From: Corbicula japonica
Lineage: Eukaryota > Mollusca > Bivalvia > Venerida > Cyrenidae
DNA: 64,000 nt
Assembly (NCBI GenBank): GCA_038501625.1
Contig: JAZAYU010000123.1
Coordinates: 62,001 to 126,000, forward strand
Direction of reading: 5' to 3'
The notes below the pieces were generated by a model. That model was given only the letters and a program-made list of their open reading frames with translations. It did no database searches and was not told where the DNA came from. Positions 1 through 17,608 of this stretch are shown here, piece by piece. How positions within the stretch are numbered: the stretch's first letter is position 1; each line of letters starts with the position of its first letter. The position numbers and the translations under genes are program-made.

Positions 1-585
1 TAATTCAACGCAATACCTAATCGCTTCACCAAATTAAAACGAAAGCAATCGATATCATCTATGCAATGTTAAACTTACTGTTCGTGTTCATAACTGCAGT
101 ATAAAAAATTAAAAAAGTAAATTTTCAATGTAGAGCATGCTGGGGAAACCGGTGTATATGTCACTTTCTCACTCTGTATTTTAATTAACACAACGCCTAA
201 CAACTACCGTAATACGCATCGCTACGGTGGAGTATACTGATAGACCCTAGCTCTGTGACAATATTAGGGTTTGAATCGATGTAGAAACTTATTTACCTTA
301 ATTTTTTGGCGAGTTAAATCTTAATTGTTTTCTAACATATGGAAGAAGAACTTCTGAAAATGTGAATCGAGAAACAAAATGGCGGCTTTTCAGTTTAAAA
401 ATCCGGAAGCAAGGCATCTGGACTGTTGCACCCGGATGAAAGTCATATTGTCCAATCAGAAGCCTTATTTTGCAAACCGGAAGACAAGGTTTCAAAGTTT
501 CAAGGTACTTCTTTTTGCTCATGCGCAATACTGTTATCGGAATCGATACGATTTCGCGCGTCGAAATCGTAGGATCGATTCCGTA
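1..585. other. no recognisable gene
   Basis: AT-rich sequence. A 76-codon frame at 379-609 opens in a context around AAAATGGCGGC, but it shows no domain, no homologous exon elsewhere in the window and no codon bias that I can see. I do not call it a gene. The extracellular exons expected upstream of receptor copy A are not visible here; they may lie before the window or may have been lost. Confidence 0.5.
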
Positions 586-2988
586 TTAAAAGTACTTATG
601 TCCAAATAATCATGATGCCCCATTTTATTATCCCCCCGCCGATGAAATCGGAAGGGGGATATTGTTTTGGCGTTGTCCGTCCGTCACGCCGTCACGCTGT
701 CACACCGTCACGCTGTCACACCGTCTCCCTGTCACACTGTCCGTCCGAATTTCGTTTCCGAGCTATTTCTCTGCAACCACTAGATGGATTTCAACGAAAC
801 TTTGTGGGAACCATCAGTACCAAGAGGAGATGTGCATATCGTCGTTTTGTTCCGGTCAGACCATTTAACACAGAGTTATGACCCTTTGATAACCTATGCA
901 TTATGCATATAGAGCAGTATTCGTTTCCGCGCTATTTCTCTGCAACTACTGAATGGATTTCAATGAAACTTTCTGAAAACCATCTATACCAAGAGGAGAT
1001 GAGCATATTGTCGTCTTATTTCCATCAGACTGTTTAACACAGAGTTATGACCCTTTGATAACTTATGCATTATGCAGATAGAGCAGTATTTGTGTCCGCG
1101 CTATTTCTCTGCAACTACTGAATGGAATTCAATGAAACTTTCTGGAAACCATCAATACCAAGAGGGGATGCACATATCGTCGTCTTGTTCTGGTCATACT
1201 GTTTAACACAGTTATGGCCCTTTGATAAATTATGCATTATGCATGTCGAGCAGTATTCGTTTCCGCTCTATACTCTGCAACTACTGGATGGATTTCAATG
1301 AATCTTTCTGCGAACCATCAATACCAAGAGGAGATGCGCATATTGTCGTCTTGTTTCCGTCAGACTGTTTAACACAGAGTTATGGCCCTTAAATAACTTA
1401 TGCATTATGCATATAGAGCAGTATTCGTTTCCGCGCTATTTCTCAGCAATCTCACTAAAGTCAGATCTAACAAAATGTTAGATCTGATGACGGCCCGTAG
1501 ATACCGTACATAAGCTTTAGCGGTTTTCCCCGATTACTATTTTTAGAAATTATCAACACAGGAAGCATGATATACAGCGCTCACAAAATGATCTGGAGAT
1601 GTTATTACATTAGAAATAATTGCAATACTACATAAACACAAAAAATCAGCAAAATATGTCTTACGCAGGCTCTCAACACTTTTTATGGTTTAATAAAGAA
1701 TGTTTACTTTCACTTTCGCGATTTTGTAGGCGACAATCTGGTTGGTTCAAACGGTTTGTGATAAAAACACGTTTTAGTTACTCGTCGTCAGATCCTGATA
1801 GCGTAGCGGTTTTCAGGATATGATTTTAATCAGATTGATTTCTCAGCAACTACTGAATGGATTTCAATGAAACTTTCTGGAAACCATCTTTACCAAGAGG
1901 AGATGCGGATGTCGTTGTCTGGTTTTTGTCAGACCGTTTAACACAGAGTTATGGCCATTTGATAACTTATGCATTAAGCATATAGAGCAGTATTCGTTTC
2001 CGCGCTATTTATATGGAACTACTGAATGGAATTCAATTAAACTTTCTGGAAACCATCAATACTAAGAGGAGATGCGCATATCATCGTCTTGATCTGGTCA
2101 GACCGTTTAACACAGAGTTATGGCCCTTTGATAATTTATTCATTATGCATGTAGAGCAGTATTCGTTTCCGCGCTATTTCTCTGCAACTACTGGATGGAT
2201 TTCAATGAATCTTTCTGAGAACCACTACTAATACTAAGAGGAGATGCACATATTGTCGTCTTGTTTCCGTCAGACTGTTTAACACAGAGTTATGGCCCTT
2301 TGATAACTTATGCATTATGCATATAGAGCTTTATTCGTTTCCGCGCTATTTCTCTGCAACTACTGAATGGATTTCAATGAAACTTTCTGGAAACCACCAA
2401 TATTAAGAGGAGATGCGCATATCGTCGCCTTGTTCTGGTCAGACCGTTTAACACAGAGTTATGGCCCGTTAATAACTTATGCATTATGCATATAGAGCAG
2501 TATTCGTGTCCACGCTATTTCTCTGCAACTACTGAACGGATTTCAATGAAACTTTCTGGAAACCATCTATACCAAGAGGAGATGCGCATTTCATCGTCTT
2601 GCTCTGGTCAGACCGTTTAACACAGAGTTATGGCCCTTTTTTAATGCATGATGCATGTCGAGCAGTATTCGTTTCCGCGCTACTTCTCTGCATCTTCTGC
2701 ATGGATTTCAATTAAATACCGCGCTTTGTTTACTACTGCGTTCTTCATTTCAACAACTTGAAGACTTTACGTCACATTCTTATATTCTGATGAGCTGCCC
2801 AACCCTTTTCACCATCTGAAGTTTTTTTCCACTGTTTTTCTGTTTTTGTCATGATAAATATCTAAATAAAGCCCTATGTTTTCAGCTGTTGTGTTAGTCA
2901 TAACCAATACTCGGCAGGGGATATAAATTCAACGAATTTGCTTGTTAAAAGTACTTATGTCAAATAATCATGATGCCTTATTTTATTA
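586..2988. repeat. tandem array of ~169-bp units with flanking direct repeats
   Basis: About nine copies of a unit of roughly 169 bp. Each unit carries the landmarks TTCGTTTCCGCGCTATTTCT, CAACTACTGAATGGATTTCA, AAGAGGAGATGCGCATAT and GTTTAACACAGAGTTATGG. The last landmark recurs at about 863, 1032, 1201, 1368, 1936, 2106, 2277, 2446 and 2616. The array opens with a small GC-rich hairpin (about 631-660) and a short VNTR of CGTCACGCTGTCACAC-type units (about 680-745). It is bracketed by a near-identical direct repeat at 586-630 and 2945-2988, starting TTAAAAGTACTTATGTC. Unit length and style recall old bivalve satellites and tandem-repeat-bearing non-autonomous elements. The family name cannot be settled from sequence alone. 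Confidence 0.85.
1438..1849. mobile_element. ~388-bp insertion inside the 169-bp array, 12-bp target duplication
   Basis: The repeat phase breaks at about 1450 and resumes at about 1838. The interrupting segment is unrelated to the unit and is bordered by the same 12 bases, ATTTCTCAGCAA, at 1438-1449 and 1838-1849. Both borders carry TCTCAGCAA where most units read TCTCTGCAA, which supports duplication of one original site. The insert has an 11-bp stem hairpin near 1459-1485 (TCAGATCTAAC and its complement). I see no coding capacity, and clear terminal inverted repeats are not evident. Confidence 0.55.
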
Positions 2989-3073
2989 AAAGTACTTATG
3001 TCTAATAAAAACTATAATTTTCATTTTAACGACAATCAGTCAATAATTCGGTTATTTTTTCTAAAACTTTTAG

Positions 3074-8099
<5,026 letters not shown>

Positions 8100-8850
8100 A
8101 ATCTTCTAGGAGGAGGGGGTGAGGAGGAGGAGAAAAAGGAACAGGAGGACGAAGAGTTTGAATTGAACTGATATATTAACACTCTGAGAATACACAAGCT
8201 ATCATGAAGGCAATTTAATGAAACATATCCTGTCACATTCTTTCAATGTTTTCGTCATACATTTTCAAGTTCTACTTTGTGACATTTATCATATTTGTCA
8301 TCCTTATTCTTACTTCATTTATAGGCCTTTTAACTGGGTTTATAAAGCTTTATCTATGAGCGTCAATGCATATGTGAAACGTAAAATCTTTTTAAAAAAA
8401 TAGATAAAATTGATAGCGTACACTTGGACATTTTAGACAACATAGTTATACCACCAATCGATTTTAAAAGTGAATTGTATCATTTTTTAGAAAAAAAACG
8501 TATACATATACACTTTTATTCATAGATGTTTTTTTGTTACATTTTTTTCACTACGAAGTTTATTTCCGAGATTAAGTATCTTGCTGAAGCCTTCAGTTAA
8601 TTTTTTATATTAATCATTTCGTCTTTTAATTATCTTGACTAATGATCTAATGTGTATTTAGTTTAATCGAATATGGGCTCCATATATTTTCTTATCTGCA
8701 TTTTATATGCTATAACATGTACTGTTGTGTGTGTGTTTTTTTACCATGTAATACTTATAAAACGACTTGTGTTTCTGATTGGATGTGTGATATTAACTAG
8801 CTGATGTTCATATCTAATAAAGACGATGTTTCAATCTTTTGTTGTTTCTT
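8100..8850 (+). other. probable 3' UTR of copy A with polyadenylation signal
   Basis: After the stop comes a purine-rich run (GGAGGAGGGGGTGAGGAGGA, about 8109-8155), then AT-rich sequence without a recognisable exon. AATAAA at 8816-8821 is followed by a T/G-rich stretch (about 8835-8850), a reasonable poly(A) signal arrangement. The end of transcription is inferred, not shown. Confidence 0.45.
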
Positions 8851-10594
8851 TTGGTAGAATGTGTGAGAATGTTTGGAAATAACGTTTCGCTTGTCTTATC
8901 AAAATTCATGTACTACACTGTTTTCCCATCAAGCTATATTCTTGGGCTGTTCAAACACAGGATCGTGTTTATTTCGAAGCATTCAAAATAAATCTACGAC
9001 ATTCAATCGGCCAAGTTCGTTCGATGTCTCATATTAACCCCTGAAATAAAAGTTGAAGTTGTCCGGTGATATGAGTTCTTTTAGTGTATCGAAACAATGA
9101 TAGTCAATAACGTTCGGGAAAAGATCATTTGGAGCTTTTAATGATATGGTTTTTAAGGAAAGATACAAATTTTAAGGTTAAACTACAATATAAATTGCGT
9201 TTCCGCAATAACAAAACAAACTGAGCTTAATAAGCCTCATATTGAATTTTCAATACTTTTGGCACCCTGTACCTCAGAAGAGCTAAATACTCATTGACAA
9301 GAACAATTTAAAACTGTGACTAAACAATGTAACAGTTGGAATCCATCAGACACGCTTACAAAGAAACTACAGCAAACTAAGTTTGCCATGGAAACTCGGC
9401 TAGTAAACAGATCGTATCGTACATGCCCAAATAACGATGGTGTAAGGAAACAAGGGAACAAAATTATAGTAGATTGACAAGTACAATTTCTGGCTATAAA
9501 AGAAGGACCCAGACGCAATAAATAATAGCTTGTTCGTTAGCAGAATTAAATTTGCCTACACGTATTACTGCCTACTCCGCTCAACCCCTTTAAGCGAAGT
9601 AAACTAAATATCTCATAAACCGTACAATTCTGATACACCTCCAATAGATGGTGTACATAATAATGAAGGTGTTCAAGGAACTTCAATGCAAAATATTCAG
9701 ATTGAAACTATTCCTTTAACAGCTGCGTATGATTTCCAGATATACTAGTAAGCATAGGTTTGCCTTTATAAGGACATGAAGAGGAACTACAAACATGAAT
9801 TTTGACATGGGATCTGGGGTTAAAAATCCTGCTTAACACACTGGACGATAAAGGCACAAGTTAAAAAGCAAATGTGATATTCCCTGTGTTTTTAAGAACA
9901 GCCACTTAACAGTTTTTTTTTTTTTTGCCAAAAGTATTCAATATTTATTTAACATCGGTAAACATGTGCAAAAGAACTGGCTTGTTATTGATACCGCACA
10001 AACAAATGTTTATATGAGTGTTATTACAATTGAAAAATATGGGGCACGACTTTTAAATCGTAACATTCCAAGTAACAAGTTGTATAGTTTTCTTACAGAC
10101 GCCACATAATCAACAACGTCGATGCGATATTACAATATATGAAATGAGAACAAACACGTTAAATATGAAAATATTACTGACTCGGGTAAAGTAACTTTCA
10201 TGCAGCTTAGCCCATGGTTGCGCGAAACTCGGTATTCTAACAAGTAAATTTTACTAGTTTGAATAAGTAAATAAAAACATTTTAGACGTGAAAAGACATT
10301 TTAGAATTTAATTTATTATTTGCCAGTTTACCATAAGTTTATTTGTTTTGATATTTTTGTCAATAAATGCATTCACTTGCTTAAGTAAATATTACATTTA
10401 AATTTAATGTTTAAAGCTACTGTCAAAAATAATGATTGATTTTCTTTTTTACATGTGTGTATCCAGAGCAGTTAAAATCGGTGCCTGACTTACTTTTGCT
10501 TTACTCTAGTGATGTGAAACTATTCGTTCTTGAATCGTTAAATGGCATAAATGTTACTGGATTAGCCGAAAATCGAATATCAAGTCCTGTGCCT
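8851..10594. other. intergenic, nothing recognised
   Basis: AT-rich sequence with short frames only. A 75-codon minus-strand frame at 9291-9518 and a TATAAAAG-like motif at about 9496 are unsupported by any domain or splice structure. Confidence 0.4.
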
Positions 10595-10680
10595 AAGGTT
10601 ATAAAACTGAGCATGGAAACCAGTCTTTAATCTCAAGCATCCGATTTGAGACTGGTTTCTAATATCAGTTTTATAACATT
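10595..10680. mobile_element. palindromic MITE, family P1, shortened copy
   Basis: It starts AAGGTTATAAAACTGAGCAT and ends with the inverted counterpart ATCAGTTTTATAACATT. The CAGTCTTTAATCTCAAGCAT arm meets GATTTGAGACTGGTTTC directly, so the central AATGGCGACC loop region is missing. Confidence 0.8.
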
Positions 10681-10726
10681 GGCTCCTTTTCGGAAAGATG
10701 AACATGCTATGAATATGTACTTTCAT

Positions 10727-10812
10727 GCGACTCGCCATACAATAGAAAGGGCAGAGATCTCCTTAGCAGACTAACGAAAGGCGGAACTTACCTGAAGACG
10801 TAGACGATATAA
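10727..10812 (+). pseudogene. relic of a receptor kinase exon (further copy)
   Basis: Homologous to the seventh copy A exon (7153-7243) and to 51493-51583. The shared stretches include CATAC-A, AAAGGGCAGAGATCTCC and TTAGCAGACTAACGAAAGGC, followed by a diverged match to the CAGAACAGTGCGATGAC end. In the parental frame it reads DSPYNRKGRDLLSRLTKGG and then meets TAG at about 10800. The acceptor and the GTAAGT donor are not preserved. No neighbouring exons of this copy were found, so it is a lone fragment next to a P1 MITE. Confidence 0.7.
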
Positions 10813-11580
10813 GGGATTTTGGGATTTTAACATATTCTTTCGTGAAAGATATTCACAAGGACTTTTGTTCCATGTTGATTCCCTTTTTTAACAAAAAAAG
10901 AGGAAATACTCCAATTTTGTGAAAAAAAAAGACAATGACCTCATTGTTCAATACCAGTGCTGCATAAAGGATATTCGTGATAGAATTGTTTTTGAAAAGG
11001 TTTTAAAGCAATGAAATGTATCAAATGCATGTATTGTTCAACGGATATCCGGATTCTTAGTGGGAATTCAAATTGTAAAAAAGTGCGTATGTTTTAAACA
11101 TTCTGGGAATTACTGGAAATTTAACTGAAAATCACTTTGCGGTTGTTTATATTTTCAGTGTAAGTTTTTTTCATTTAAAGGGACATAATTCATCAAACAT
11201 TCTTACGCACTGTTTAACAGATAAATCCGTAGTTATTTAATTTAATTTAATCATGTGAATGTAAAATACGCAACATCTGATAAACGTAAGTATTTCCGCA
11301 CTAAGGCCAGTGTCGACAAATACAACATAGCATTCAATTTTAAAACAAATCCTAAACCGCTCAAGGTAAGTGTATCGGGGCGTCGACAAATTTCAAAACA
11401 ATAGAGGTCTTTCACATTGTTGTGCGCATGCGTCGTACGCCACGTTAGGTGCGGAAAATCTTGGTTTTCTCCTAAACCGACAAGTGAGGGGGCAGTATCA
11501 GATAACTTGAAAACAGCTGATATAGATCGATATTGTCAAACTGTCAAATTAATTGATTAAATTGTATTGTTGTCAACAAA

Positions 11581-13926
11581 ATGGGCGGGCATGATCACTG
11601 TGCCGTGTATGGATGTAATCATAGGCGAGATAAAGTTGACAATCAGTGCGGATTTTACGTTTTTCCGAAAATTGCAGGCTTAATATCGCAGTGGATTCAC
11701 TCGTCTGGTCGTCAAGATTTGACTGTAAAAAGTGTTAAATATGCAAAGATATGTGGTTGCCACTTTGAATCTGGAAGGCCTGATAGAAATAACAAAGACA
11801 GTGTGGATTACATTCCTACTCTAAATTTGCCACAGACTCATGTTCGATCGTCTCTAGTGAGGGAATCGCGAACAAGCACAAAATCACGTGAATGGTTGGC
11901 AGCTGTTTCTACTGCTGAAAAGGAAAACATGCCAACGTCATCAGTAACTAAACGATCACGGAGAAAGCTGAAATTGACAGAAGTGCCATGCGTTGGAGGT
12001 GAAGTTGAAGTGGGACAACAACAGGTAAATAAATTACCCCACCCACTCTGATTAATATAGGCAAGATGAGTTTTTCCACATAAAGCATGGCACAGATGCC
12101 AAAAGCATTAATATGCAGCGTGTCAGTCAAAATGTCAAATTGTGTCTGTGAAAATGTGTGATGGAGAAGTTCATCATGTGTATGTCAAGTGTAGATCCAG
12201 ATCAGCTGGTACATATGTTACATATATAATCTGAATTTACATGGTCCACTTCTTGATCGATAATAAATTAATAACTGTGTAAACAATGTAGATCCTGATC
12301 CTACACTTAACAACTACAAGGACACAGTGCTTTTGTCACAAGGGCAAACACTGTAGACCTGGGTAGACCCCAATTAGTCTGATTAGGATCTTAGTTATTT
12401 TTTACCAAGGCACAATGCCACCACATATGAATTTGATACAAATAGTATCGATTATGAACCTTTTTCCTCCATATACGTGTATACATGTTTTTACACATGT
12501 GAGAACAGTATAGATCCAGATCACTCATGCCATCTGGTCTGGATCTGCACTGGTCGCTTTTTGGTAAAAAATAACCTAACGAATCAAAAATCGAACAGCT
12601 TAGATCCTGATCAGAAAGCACAGATGTGTCAGCTGATCTGAATCTTAACTTTTTGCCAATGAAATAAAGGTGTATCTATGGGGGAAAGGGTTAAAGTAAT
12701 ACATGATTATTCACTTTCTTATACTTACAAACTTTGTTTTTTAGATTCCAGATACAGAGCCGGTGTCTCTAGAGCTTGTTCCAGAAGAGTCAGGGATTGT
12801 AGATGGAGATCATACTTACTCCACAACAACGCAGAACAACACATGTCCAAAGACGAATGAAACACAGACAGAATATAGTGTTACTGACAACTGTTCTCAG
12901 ACAGATTTAACGGAAACTTTGGTCGAACAAAGTGTGAAAATTAAACAGTTTGAACAGTATATCAAGACGCTGAAATTACAGCTCAAAGAAAAGGAGAAAA
13001 AGTGCCCTTCATTTACTCATAAGTTGATTAAAGATAATAAGTCTGCTATGTTTTGGACTGGGTTACCAAGTAAGGAGGTGTTTATAGCTTTATTTGAATA
13101 TTTTGGGCCAAAAGCTAAAGAACTGACATATCGTGTAAATGGAGAGATAAAATACAATGGAAAACCAGGACAAGTGAGAAAAGTGGCCTTAATTGATGAG
13201 TTTTTTGCAGTGCTAGTTAGGTTAAAGGTGGGACTTCTTATACCAGACATTTCACAACGCTTAGGAATATCGGAGGGACATTTCTCAAAGATGTTTGAGA
13301 AGTGGATACGCTTTTTGCGGGAGGAATTAGAATGTATGACGAAATTTCCTTCACTCCATGAAGTAAAACGAAATATGCCAGACCAGTTTCAGAAGTATGG
13401 CAACACTCGTATAATTCTGGACTGTACGGAACTATTTTGTCAAAAGCCTAGCTCCATGAAATCACAGAGACAATTATGGTCCAATTACAAGCAACACAAC
13501 ACATACAAAGCGTTAATTGGTATATCACCGGATGGCAGTGTAGTCTTTGTGTCTAATTTATACGGAGGATCTTGTTCCGACAAGTTTATTACCAAACACT
13601 GTGGGATTTTGAATTACCTCCAGGATGGTGATTGTGTTATGGCGGACAGAGGCTTCATAATAAGTGACATTCTGCCAAAAGGAGTATGTCTTAATTTACC
13701 ACCTTTCCGAGATGGTAAAGACTCTCAGTTGACACCTCAACAGGTTGAAGAAACTCGGAGAATTGCTTCCCTCCGGATTCACGTGGAGCGAGCCATCCAA
13801 CGGATAAAAACTTTCCATATTTTGGATGGAGTAATGCCCCTGACACTACACCATGTTGTGGAGGACATTTTTAAAGTGTGTGCATACCTGACAAATTTTC
13901 AGACCCCAATTATATCTGAAGAATAA
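11581..13926 (+). CDS. THAP-domain / DDE Harbinger-like (ISL2EU-type) transposase
   Basis: Two exons, 11581-12024 and 12745-13926 (TAA), joined at phase 0 (donor GTAAAT, acceptor TTTTTTAG), encode 541 residues. The THAP zinc-finger DNA-binding domain is at residues 1-85: C7, C12, C58 and H61 form the C2CH set, and YIPTLNLP matches the AVPTIF-box position. A coiled-coil-like stretch (VKIKQFEQYIKTLKLQLKEK) precedes a helix-turn-helix region (DISQRLGISEGHFSKMFEKW). The DDE nuclease domain follows: D374 in ILDCTE, D449 in MADRGF, E496 in HVERAI. All three acidic residues are present and the frame is intact, so a recently active or host-adopted protein is possible. Terminal inverted repeats were not resolved. 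The intron holds palindromic MITE sequence. THAP plus DDE_Tnp_4 is known from the PIF/Harbinger group. Confidence 0.88.
12454..12694. mobile_element. TTAA-ended palindromic MITE, family P2
   Basis: Inside the THAP gene intron. Its right end GGGGGAAAGGGTTAA matches the left end of the full copy at 23924-24165 when reversed. Internally it has two GATC-rich arms (TAGATCCAGATCACTC, TAGATCCTGATCAGAAAG) and the spacer AATAACCTAACGAATCAAAA. The left end is mutated (ATGAACC in place of TTAACC). Related GATC-rich remnants lie at about 12185-12370. Confidence 0.7.
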
Positions 13927-14138
13927 GAGACCTGGGACTGTGTAAGGATTTTAACAGATCTGGATCTATACTGATCCCCTTTTTTCAATTATTTATCAGC
14001 ATTAAAATAGTTGGGGATTTACTCTATGAATATTAGCCTTAATACACATGTTTGGACACGAAGTGTTAATCAATATGTGAATTGAATCTATTACCTAATG
14101 AACTTAACCATTTCCTCAATAATACGACAAATATGACG

Positions 14139-14215
14139 CGGGCAAACAGTGTAGATCAGCATCGCCAGCACAACAGTGCCATCTGATAGGGATCTACACT
14201 GTTCGTCAAGTGATT
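14139..14215. mobile_element. P2 MITE fragment (one arm)
   Basis: GGGCAAACAGTGTAGATCAG pairs with GATCTACACTGTTCGTC about 50 bases later. This is one hairpin arm of the P2 family, without the TTAA ends. Confidence 0.55.
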
Positions 14216-14314
14216 TTCATTACTCTGGTTAACCGTTATCATTATTTAGAAAAAAGGTCGAAGGCAACACTATTGAAGATCCCACATATTTGCCTCTTAG
14301 ATAACAGGCATACA

Positions 14315-14431
14315 AAGGATAAAAATATGGAGAACAGTCTCCAAACTCAAGCATCTGATTGGCTGAAATGGTGACCATTCACCATTTCAGCCAATCAGAC
14401 GCTTGACATTTGATACTGGTATACAGATTAT
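14315..14431. mobile_element. palindromic MITE, family P1, diverged ends
   Basis: A long inverted repeat centred at about 14372: CATCTGATTGGCTGAAATGG against CCATTTCAGCCAATCAGACG. The outer AAGGTTATAAAACTGAG ends are degraded. Confidence 0.8.
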
Positions 14432-17400
14432 TTTTTTAAGATCTTGAACAAAGAAGTTATCTGTTGAGAATAGAGCTCTATTGATTTTTTTGGTATCCTG
14501 ATAAGAACTGTGTTAAACAATGATCATCTTAACTTTCCCATTACTCATCAGGTTATATTTTTTAACTTTATAAAATGCATCTTTACTAAATTACAAAATA
14601 TTATTTGCCTTAATGGAATAGTTGATTTATTGTTTGGCATGAAAATAAAATATCTTTAAACACTCCCAACAAAATATCCAACCAATCACTGTTCAGTTCT
14701 GTACATTATGCTAATTAGGTGAAGGGCCTTGTGTTTTATGACCATGTTACATAATCTTATCAGCAAGGCACAGGTCTTATCAGCATGGGGTGTGATTTAT
14801 GTCCTTTTGAAGATTGGTTTGTATGATAAAAGATGTGCTAATATTAAGGGTAGTCATGTTGTTTTAAGGAAATGACTAGGCTTTAATTATGCTAATTATG
14901 GTCTCAGTGTTGTTAAAGACAGGTTTATATCATTTCAACATCTTTAAAGTGCTCTGAGTTTAACTAAGAATATAGTCCTAAGAAATTTAAAGACTTATTA
15001 AAAATACATTTCAAATGATTTAAGATTTATTTTCAAAAAGAATTTAGCTTAAAAGTCCAGAACTTCAGGAAAAACATTACGAAACATTGTTTCTTATTGC
15101 AACTGAACATTTTATTTTGGTAAATTTTATGTGCAGTAAACCTTAATATTCCATATATACATATTGTTACACTTAGTCAACAGGTGTAGATCCACAGCCG
15201 ACACAATTGTACAAGTGTATTACGTCCTCTTAACGTTCAACTACGTATCTAACTAGCACATAACCCAGTCGTGTCTAATCATTTTGAATTATTATCATAT
15301 TTATTTTCCTCTTTGGCAATACCATGTACGCGGAATTTATTAATGTCGAAAGCTGCCGGCGAATATATCATATTTAGTTTGTTTAACAACTTAAATTTAG
15401 TATTAAGTTTTATCGCTGATACGCTGATTCAAACCAGTAATAAACCGCGGTCAGGTGCATACCTTCATGTGACTCGGTATTCGTCGTCAAATGTTTTAGG
15501 AAATACATTAAAACAAATGGCCATATCAAGAAAATATTGAATACTCATATCGCAGAAAAGCAACAACAAAAATACCCACAGAGTATCTCATTGCAGTCAA
15601 CTAAAAGAGAAAAAGACAGCATTGTGTTTATAAAACGCCTAACTTCAAAGCTAGACAACATAAACAAATTACCCCAGAAAACCTGCGGGTAGAGAAGGTA
15701 AGGAACAGGGCATGGTTATCGTCTTAGCTGTGTTAGTGGCATTAAATATCTTCAATAAGGCGATCAAACAGGATTAATGGGAACCAGCCTTAAATTTGTT
15801 CCACAACAGTTTCACACATTAACAAAAGAGTACATGTACAAGTTGCCTTCGTGAATTAAACTTAGCCAACAAACCTACACGATGATGTTGCACAAATGCC
15901 AAGGTAGTTAATATTCCACTATAGAGCAAACCAACATGATTGTTACTCGCAGACCTCGGTAAGGCCTTCATTGAGAATGAGGTATTTTTATGATCCTTAA
16001 CCAAGGTTCGCGCTAGATGTACAATTTGCATAGAATCATTTAAAATAACTTGATCGATTATCATGTTTTAACTGTTTTTACTGCGGAATTGAGTCTTAAA
16101 CAAATAATTTACTTTATTTTATTGGCATTGCTTTGCATAAATTTTATGCAATGTTTATGTCAACTTTGGTTATTACAATTATTGTATTTGTTAATCGTTT
16201 TGTATTTATAACTCTCAAGACTAAAATGTAAACAATAGTTAGGAAATACTTCTAAGTTTCTCGTCCAGTGGCACTGACGATAATTTATACCTTTATTTAT
16301 TTGTTTCCGCCCGTTGTTTAAAGAAACAGGCATTTTTGCGAATCTGGCATAAACTTCCTAGTTAATCTCTCCAACCTAATGCAGAATAATACTCCACACC
16401 ATCGACGACGTTCTTAGGCTTAGTCACTGGCATTTGAGGTAAAATATGGCAGATAAAACTTCGATTATCGCAAATTATTATTTTCTTAAACTAAAGTTTT
16501 ACTTTCGTGTGGTTTTAATTTATTGTTCTTCAATTCTAATATTTCCCAACCCTATGTAGGCTTGAGAGAGAGGTTAGGGATTTATCGAAGGAGGGAGAAT
16601 AAATGTATACCACCTTCCGCTTTAACGTCATAAGCAATGCAAACTAAACAAAAAGAGTCATTTGTGGTTTCATTCTTTGGTGTTTTTTTTTCTGCTTTTT
16701 ATCTGCTTTTTGCGATGTCCAGTAATTTCAATATCCAGCAAAGCACAAATTTTACCCTGTATTTTTTATGATTTCTAAACCTTCTTTTCCAGGTATGCTG
16801 ACCAATAACACGTTGTTTTTAATTTAAATATTTACTGCTCTGAATGATTTTTGTCCTTCATGAAAAGCATACAGATCTATCAATAACTTTTCATCTGAAA
16901 ATTGTGCGATACATGATGCACAGAGGAGTTTTAAGGGCCGTCATTGCACCGTCATTGGTAAAAAGTTAAATACCAAAATGTCCTTAACGAAAAAATGCAG
17001 TTCAATGAAGCTTTGCACAAATAATCGTTATAGATTTATCTTCATCTTACATACGCATATAAAAGTTAGCACAGTCATTTAAAAAGAAAACCAGCTGTAA
17101 CTAAAATATCCTAAATTATTATTTACATCCAAAAACAAATAATAAACAACACTAAACATTATTTTAAATGCTCGAATAAGAAATAATTATATTGACAAGA
17201 GTTATACGTTTTTTTCCTTTTAAGAACTTTCGATTAGGAAGAGAGAAATCAACGTTTGTAATCTAAGATTATGATTTTATTTTTCACTTTTATCGATAGA
17301 CTTGTAATGATAATAGTAGACTGCTCTTAAAACACACTAATAAATTCCAGCGAATGTTTGGACGGTTTGACGTTCTACTGATTCAGAAACAAAAGGCAAG

Positions 17401-17608
17401 TTGTTGATGTCCGGGTTTTAAGTCATATGATTCAAAAACAGAATGTTTATTAAATCGTAGAAGACTGAATCTAATTTATGGACAAAAAACTTGTAAAATT
17501 TCTTTTTTACCCACTGATAAGCTTTAAAACTTCCGTATCGGTAAAACAGTATTTAAATCAGCCGCTCTTTGAAGAAATTTACAATTGTCTTTAGCTAAGA
17601 ACAACTTA
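14432..17608. other. intergenic, no recognised gene
   Basis: AT-rich. Frames at 15271-15540 (+) and 15819-16064 (-) have no domain, no splice partners and no paralogue in the window. The interval ends at the signal-peptide exon of receptor copy B; no clear core promoter motif was identified. Confidence 0.4.

Noticed and set aside
612..881. 89-codon frame at the start of the array
   Set aside because: It lies within the CGTCAC VNTR and the first 169-bp unit, and related frames recur only because the repeat recurs.
9291..9518. minus-strand 75-codon Cys-rich frame with a nearby TATAAAAG
   Set aside because: No signal peptide, domain, splice partner or paralogue; the TATA-like motif alone in AT-rich DNA is weak.
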